Program-made: the position numbers and the translations under genes
The notes under the pieces: generated by a model
The model's database searches: none
The model's input: the letters and a program-made list of their open reading frames with translations, nothing else
Told to the model about the DNA's origin: nothing
Part shown: piece after piece, positions 60,819-64,000 of the stretch
Layout: the number at the start of each line of letters is the position of its first letter
How positions within the stretch are numbered: position 1 is the stretch's first letter
Source of the DNA: Palsa-504 sp963795795
GTDB taxonomy: Bacteria > Actinomycetota > Actinomycetes > Streptosporangiales > Streptosporangiaceae
Direction: 5' to 3'
DNA: 64,000 nt
NCBI GenBank assembly: GCA_963795795.1
Contig: CAWCJS010000016.1
Location: 124,001-188,000 of the forward strand

Positions 60819-61283
60819 ATGCCCCGGGCCGGCCTCGACAACCTGGTCGCCGCGCTGGAACTCCCATCCGCCGCCGCCCGCGAGCAGCGGCTCCACCTGA
60901 CCCGCGGCAAGCCGCGCACCAAGAACTCCGGCCGGCCCGGCAAGCTCACCCTCGCCGCCGCCGTCACCGCCGCCATCTGCCAGCACCGGCTGGGCATGCC
61001 CTGCCGCCTCCTCGGCCCGCTGCTCGGCACCGGCCCGTCCACCGTCAGCCTCGCCACCCGCCGCATCAGGCCGCTGCTGGACCAGCAGGCAGTCACCCTC
61101 ACCCCCGCCACGACCCGGATCACCAGCCTGGACGACCTGCACCGCTACGCCGCAGCCGCCGGCATCACCATCCCCGCGCCGACCCAGCCGCACACGCCCC
61201 CAGAAAGCACGTTACAGGCCCGCCACACACCGCAAACTAACCTTATTTCGGGACGAGTCCAAACGAGAGCCTTTGGTCCCTGA
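60819..61283 (+). CDS. Accessory frame of the ISAzo13 element
   Basis: The frame reads GLDNLVAALELPSAAAREQRL, then KLTLAAAVTAAICQHRLGMPC and LLGTGPSTVSLATRRIRPLL, a winged-helix-like protein often seen in such elements. The frame has no stop before the right inverted end and runs out into flanking DNA, so its real end is uncertain. Confidence 0.5.
   Translation: MPRAGLDNLVAALELPSAAAREQRLHLTRGKPRTKNSGRPGKLTLAAAVTAAICQHRLGMPCRLLGPLLGTGPSTVSLATRRIRPLLDQQAVTLTPATTRITSLDDLHRYAAAAGITIPAPTQPHTPPESTLQARHTPQTNLISGRVQTRAFGP
61266..61280. promoter_or_regulatory. DosR-like box stranded beyond the IS
   Basis: The reverse strand reads GGGACCAAAGGCTCT, 6 bp outside the right end of the ISAzo13 element. 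Without the insertion it would lie about 40 bp before the aminotransferase start (57898). Confidence 0.5.
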
Positions 61284-61291
61284 CCGCCTCG

Positions 61292-61897
61292 TCAGTCGCC
61301 GGAAGGGACGACGGCCACCGAGCCGCGGGCGTGCTCGAGCAGCACGTGCTGGGTCGAGCCGATGATGGAACCGTCCTGCGCGCGCTGCATGGCCATGCCC
61401 ACGTCGCCCATCTCCTCGGAGATCCCGGTGACGGCCTCGCGGATGCGTGTCTCGGCGTCGGCGGCGGTATAGGTCGCCTTGATGGTCTCCTTACGGGTCC
61501 GGAACGCGTCCACCTTCGCCGCCAGGTTCTGCGAGGCGGCAGTGAGCTTTTCCTCCTCCGCCTGCAGCGAAGCCTGCTGGCCCTGCAGGTCGCCGATCTG
61601 CGCCGTCACGGCCGCCCTGCGGATCAGCGCCTCGCGGGCCAGGTCCTCCCCCCCGGCGGCGAGCGCCTGCCGTGCCTGGCCCTGCAGCTTGTCCGACGAC
61701 TGCTGCAGCTGGGCGAGCTGAAGCTCGACGCGTTTGCGGCTGGTCGCCACGTCCGCCACCCCGCGGCGCACCTGCTGCAGCAGCTCCAGCTGCCGCTCGT
61801 AGGAGTAGTCGAGCACCTCGCGGGGATCCTCTGCGCGGTCCAGCGCCTTATTCGCCTTAGCCCGGAACAGCGTCGCGAGGCGGCGCATCAGACTCAT
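61292..61897 (-). CDS. PspA N-terminal part fused to a universal-stress-protein tail
   Basis: 201 residues from the ATG at 61897. Up to AMQRAQD (~residue 175) it is identical to the PspA at 2.9 kb. It then switches to GSIIGSTQHVLLEHARGSVAV and VPSGD, which is the usual end of a UspA domain (SxxxxVLxHAxxPVxVV). The joint is seamless in frame. PspA's own C-terminal region is replaced. It probably arose by inverted duplication into a usp gene. Whether the chimera is stable or works as a PspA variant is unknown. Confidence 0.7.
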   Translation of the reverse strand: MSLMRRLATLFRAKANKALDRAEDPREVLDYSYERQLELLQQVRRGVADVATSRKRVELQLAQLQQSSDKLQGQARQALAAGGEDLAREALIRRAAVTAQIGDLQGQQASLQAEEEKLTAASQNLAAKVDAFRTRKETIKATYTAADAETRIREAVTGISEEMGDVGMAMQRAQDGSIIGSTQHVLLEHARGSVAVVPSGD

Positions 61898-61925
61898 CCG
61901 ATCCACATCCCTTCACCCGGCCGCA
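61373..61925 (-). repeat. Inverted repeat copy 2 (pspA 5' part)
   Basis: Inverse copy of 2889-3439. It ends exactly where the chimera switches to USP-like sequence. Confidence 0.85.
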
Positions 61926-61965
61926 GCCATGAGCGCACGGTACTCACGCCTGGCCCGCCCGGGCA

Positions 61966-61980
61966 GGGACCAAGGCCCGA
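61966..61980. promoter_or_regulatory. DosR-like box
   Basis: GGGACCAAGGCCCGA lies 69 bp before the PspA-USP chimera start, just outside the repeat. The intact pspA at 2.9 kb has no equally good box at that distance. Confidence 0.5.
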
Positions 61981-61999
61981 TCATGGTGCCGCCGACGGA

Positions 62000-62617
62000 C
62001 TACCAGGCAACCTCGGGAATCTCAATGTCGATCGGGAACGGGCGATCGAGCTTGATTCTGCTGTGGAAGACCCCAGTGGGCGCGTAGCTTCCCTCCGGCA
62101 GCAGCTCGAAGGTGTAGACGACCATGGCGTCGTCTTCGTTCTCCACCCGCCAGAAGCATTTGATTCCCCCACCGGAGTACTGGGCAGGACGCAGCGTGCG
62201 GCCCTTCGTCCTGGTCCCCGGCGATACAACCTCAATCGCCAGGTACACATCGGCTGGCTGGAACAGCAGGCTGTCGGACCTTACCGCCGCCCGTGACACG
62301 GCGAGGACATCCGGCTCGGGCACCGTGTGGCCCAAGTCGATGCCCTTCTCCGTCGCGATGACAACCTGCCGCGGGGCGATCTGCCGCAGCGCGAACCACA
62401 GAAGGTGCACTACCTCGTCGTGCCAGTGGGTGGCCGGGGCCATCATGAGGACTTCACCGTCCAGCAATTCGAAACGGGCGTCAACAGCCTCGATCAGCCG
62501 GGGCAGGTCACCGGCGGTGAAGCCACCGGGTGGCGGAGTTGGCAGCAGGACCATCTGCCCGCGGACTGGCTCCTCGGGCGGCGGTGCACTGGCGGTAGTC
62601 ACCCCTTCAGCGTACAT
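62000..62617 (-). CDS. Uma2-family (DUF820) endonuclease-fold protein
   Basis: 205 residues. It has the Uma2 pattern: RFELLDGEVLMMAPATHWHDEV, DLGHTVPEPDVLAVSRA (catalytic Asp), VYLAIEVVSPGTRTKGRTLRPAQYSGGGIKCFWRV in pieces (IEVxSPG...KxxxY) and a beta-rich end. The fold is that of PD-(D/E)XK nucleases. The role in actinomycetes is unknown and many copies per genome are usual. Confidence 0.82.
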   Translation of the reverse strand: MYAEGVTTASAPPPEEPVRGQMVLLPTPPPGGFTAGDLPRLIEAVDARFELLDGEVLMMAPATHWHDEVVHLLWFALRQIAPRQVVIATEKGIDLGHTVPEPDVLAVSRAAVRSDSLLFQPADVYLAIEVVSPGTRTKGRTLRPAQYSGGGIKCFWRVENEDDAMVVYTFELLPEGSYAPTGVFHSRIKLDRPFPIDIEIPEVAW

Positions 62618-62653
62618 CTGCGCAGCTGAATCGTTCCGGCTGCGGCCGCGGCG

Positions 62654-63380
62654 GCGTGGGTTGCGGGGTGGCTGGCTTGCGGGCCGCGGTGGAGCCCACG
62701 GCGTTAGCCCTGGCGAGAAGGTGACGGAGGTCCCGGCTGGGTTGGTGACGTGTGGCCGTGATGGGGGCGGGGGTGCGGGGGTGAGACTGCGGTTGAAAGG
62801 TCAATAAAGCGGTCCGGGCGGTGTCCCGGGGCCGCGCTGTCAAGGAGGCATTACGATGCGCCGCAACTCTCGTTTCACCCTCGCGGTCGCGGGGTTCGCC
62901 GCCGCGGTGCTGCTGGCCGTGGCCGGCGGGCTGCTGCTGTGGGGGTCGGCTTACGTGCACAACACCGTGCAGAACCAGCTGGCCGCGCAGCAGATCTTCT
63001 TCCCGCCCGCGGCCGCGTTCGCGCACCCCAAGGCGGGCACCGAGATCACCCCGTCCATGATCCCCCGCATCTCGCAGTACGCCGGGGAGCAGCTGCTCAC
63101 CGGGCAGCAGGCCGAGGCCTACGCTGACAACTTCATCGGCGTGCACATCGCCGAGATCGGCGGCGGCAAGACCTACTCCCAGCTGTCCGCGCTGTCCATG
63201 GCCGCGCCGAACAACACCAAGCTGGCCGGCCAGGTCGCCACCGTGTTCAAGGGCGAGACGCTGCGGTCGATGCTGCTGAACGCGTACGGCTGGTGGAAGG
63301 TCTCCCAGATCACCTACATCGCCTCCCTGGTTGCCTTCGGGCTGGCCGGGCTGGCCTTCCTCGTCACGCTGGGCGGCCTG
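62654..63380 (+). repeat. Direct repeat copy 2
   Basis: Second copy of 54364-55090. It begins with the last codons of an Rv1733c-like gene (WLACGPRWSPRR) that has no body here, showing that a segment, not a gene, was copied. Confidence 0.85.
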
Positions 63381-63452
63381 TCCGTCGGCCGTCGGCCCGA
63401 GATCACCCACGAGGCGATCCCGGCCACCGGGGATGCCGTCAAGACCGCATGA
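62856..63452 (+). CDS. Conserved two-helix membrane protein, copy 2
   Basis: 198 residues. It is nearly the same as the protein at 54565 in both helices and the segment ETLRSMLLNAYGWWKVSQIT. Differences cluster in the outer loop (IPRISQYAGEQ; NFIGVHIAEIGGGKTYSQL; MAAPNNTKLAGQV) and the tail (RRPEITHEAIPATGDAVKTA). Shared leader and ribosome site. It now stands before the oxidoreductase gamma gene, while copy 1 stands before the CBS-BON gene. Confidence 0.75.
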   Translation: MRRNSRFTLAVAGFAAAVLLAVAGGLLLWGSAYVHNTVQNQLAAQQIFFPPAAAFAHPKAGTEITPSMIPRISQYAGEQLLTGQQAEAYADNFIGVHIAEIGGGKTYSQLSALSMAAPNNTKLAGQVATVFKGETLRSMLLNAYGWWKVSQITYIASLVAFGLAGLAFLVTLGGLSVGRRPEITHEAIPATGDAVKTA

Positions 63453-63499
63453 CCCTCACCGGGCCAACCAGCCAGACACCACACGGCAACGGGAAACCA

Positions 63500-63540
63500 C
63501 CTCCGGCCCGGCGCCCCAAACCACGGGGCCGGGCCGGAGG
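63500..63540. terminator. Stem-loop after membrane-protein gene copy 2
   Basis: CCTCCGGCCCGGCGCCCC pairs with the following GGGGC..CGGGCCGGAGG, the same stem as at 55205 but longer. It lies 38 bp before the next start codon, so it could act as an attenuator or processing site. Confidence 0.6.
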
Positions 63541-63578
63541 GCCGGGCGAAGGATCCAGATAGCGAGAGGACGCGGACG

Positions 63579-64000
63579 ATGTTCCAGGTACGGTTCCACG
63601 GGCGCGGTGGCCAGGGCGTGGTCACGGCCGCCGAACTGCTGGCCGAGGCCGCGTTCATCGAGGGCCGGCACGCGCAGGCGTTCCCGAGCTTCGGTTCGGA
63701 GCGGATGGGCGCGCCGGTGATGTCGTTTTGCCGGCTCGACGACAAGCCGATCCGCACCCACGAGCCGGTCACCGAACCGGACGCGCTGATCGTCCAGGAC
63801 CCGACGCTGCTGCACCAGGCGGACCTGTTCGCCGGGCTGAACCATCAGGGCTACATGCTCATCAACTCCGCCAGCAGCTTCGGCGAGCTCGGCCTGGACG
63901 AGTTCGTCGCCGGCTTCCACCGGGACCGGCTGCTGGTCGTCCCGGCCTCCGCGCTGGCCATGACCCACCTGGGCCGCCCGCTGCCGGGCGCGCCCCTGCT
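63579..64000 (+). CDS. 2-oxoacid:ferredoxin oxidoreductase gamma subunit (partial)
   Basis: About 140 residues before the window ends. It has VRFHGRGGQGVVTAAELLAEAA, QAFPSFGSERMGAPVMSFCRL, DDKPIRTHEPVTEPDALIVQD and LINSASSFGELGLD, typical of PorC/KorC. The enzyme oxidises pyruvate or another 2-oxoacid to acyl-CoA with reduction of ferredoxin. Its other subunits should follow outside the window. It starts at ATG 63579 behind GAGAGGACG. It fits the anaerobic theme. Confidence 0.9.
   Translation, partial: MFQVRFHGRGGQGVVTAAELLAEAAFIEGRHAQAFPSFGSERMGAPVMSFCRLDDKPIRTHEPVTEPDALIVQDPTLLHQADLFAGLNHQGYMLINSASSFGELGLDEFVAGFHRDRLLVVPASALAMTHLGRPLPGAPL

Larger units (their letters stand above)
57930..61260 (+). 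mobile_element. ISAzo13-family element, interrupted by IS256
   Basis: Inverted ends share GGACTCGTCCCG (57930, and inverted at 61249-61260). Inside are the two halves of an ISAzo13-type transposase and a downstream accessory frame. A complete IS256 element splits the transposase. Confidence 0.7.

Noticed and set aside
1..64000. CRISPR array, rRNA or tRNA genes
   Set aside because: No regularly spaced short repeats, no rRNA-like stretch and no convincing tRNA cloverleaf were seen by eye. A covariance-model search could still find a tRNA.

Overview
The window is very GC-rich, gene-dense DNA from an actinomycete. This rests on the strong G/C third-position bias, GTG starts with GA-rich ribosome sites, an Rv1733c-like membrane protein, DUF1707 proteins, a bacterial proteasome-activator (Bpa) relative and an actinobacterial-type enolase. 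A Streptosporangiales-type soil organism would fit, but the sequence alone does not prove it.

The organising feature is a 15-bp palindrome, roughly GGGACY-N3-GKYCCY. It matches the core of the DosR/DevR box known from Mycobacterium tuberculosis. About thirty copies of varying quality lie almost only between genes, usually 30-250 bp before a start codon. The genes behind them look like a dormancy, hypoxia and redox programme: universal stress proteins, PspA and stomatin-type membrane proteins, aldehyde and alcohol dehydrogenases, phosphotransacetylase, proton-translocating transhydrogenase, an SQR-like flavoprotein, hydrogenase diaphorase subunits, glycolytic enzymes and a complete nine-gene V/A-type ATPase operon. 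No DosR or DosS gene is in the window.

Layout. 1-5.6 kb: partial GltD-like FeS protein, SPFH protein, enolase (frameshifted), PspA, a V-ATPase subunit D relic, small stress proteins and a secreted GerMN protein. 5.5-9.5 kb: CDF transporter, FAD monooxygenase group, SRPBCC protein. 9.5-20 kb: molybdenum hydroxylase, Pta, DUF1707, ALDH-DUF779-PntA-PntB. 20-30 kb: a worn stretch with ABC-transporter, hydrolase and Bpa relics, plus a HAD-ATPase fusion, deacetylase, phosphoribosyltransferase, DMT transporter, acyltransferase-like protein and a lipoprotein hydrolase. 30-32 kb: MFS exporter. 32.4-40.1 kb: V-ATPase. 40-45 kb: SQR-like protein, AhpD-like protein, hydrogenase beta, gamma and small subunits without the large catalytic subunit. 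45-54 kb: DUF1707, USPs, ADH, Pgk/GpmA (frameshifted), a cNMP-binding protein, an HTH-flavin protein and GAPDH. 54-64 kb: Rv1733c-like protein, a duplicated membrane-protein gene, CBS-BON protein, glgC relic, class V aminotransferase, a nested IS256-in-ISAzo13 insertion, a PspA-USP chimera, Uma2, and the start of a 2-oxoacid:ferredoxin oxidoreductase operon.

The inferred physiology is survival without oxygen. Reductant would be handled by hydrogenase-type flavoproteins, transhydrogenase and alcohol/aldehyde dehydrogenases, ATP made through Pta and lower glycolysis, and membrane energisation maintained by the V-ATPase and PspA-like proteins. The region is also decaying and rearranging. There are long inverted and direct repeats, gene relics, and one-base frameshifts in eno, pgk, gpmA, pntA, the hydrogenase small subunit, a deacetylase and a DMT transporter. 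Some of these frameshifts may be sequencing errors.
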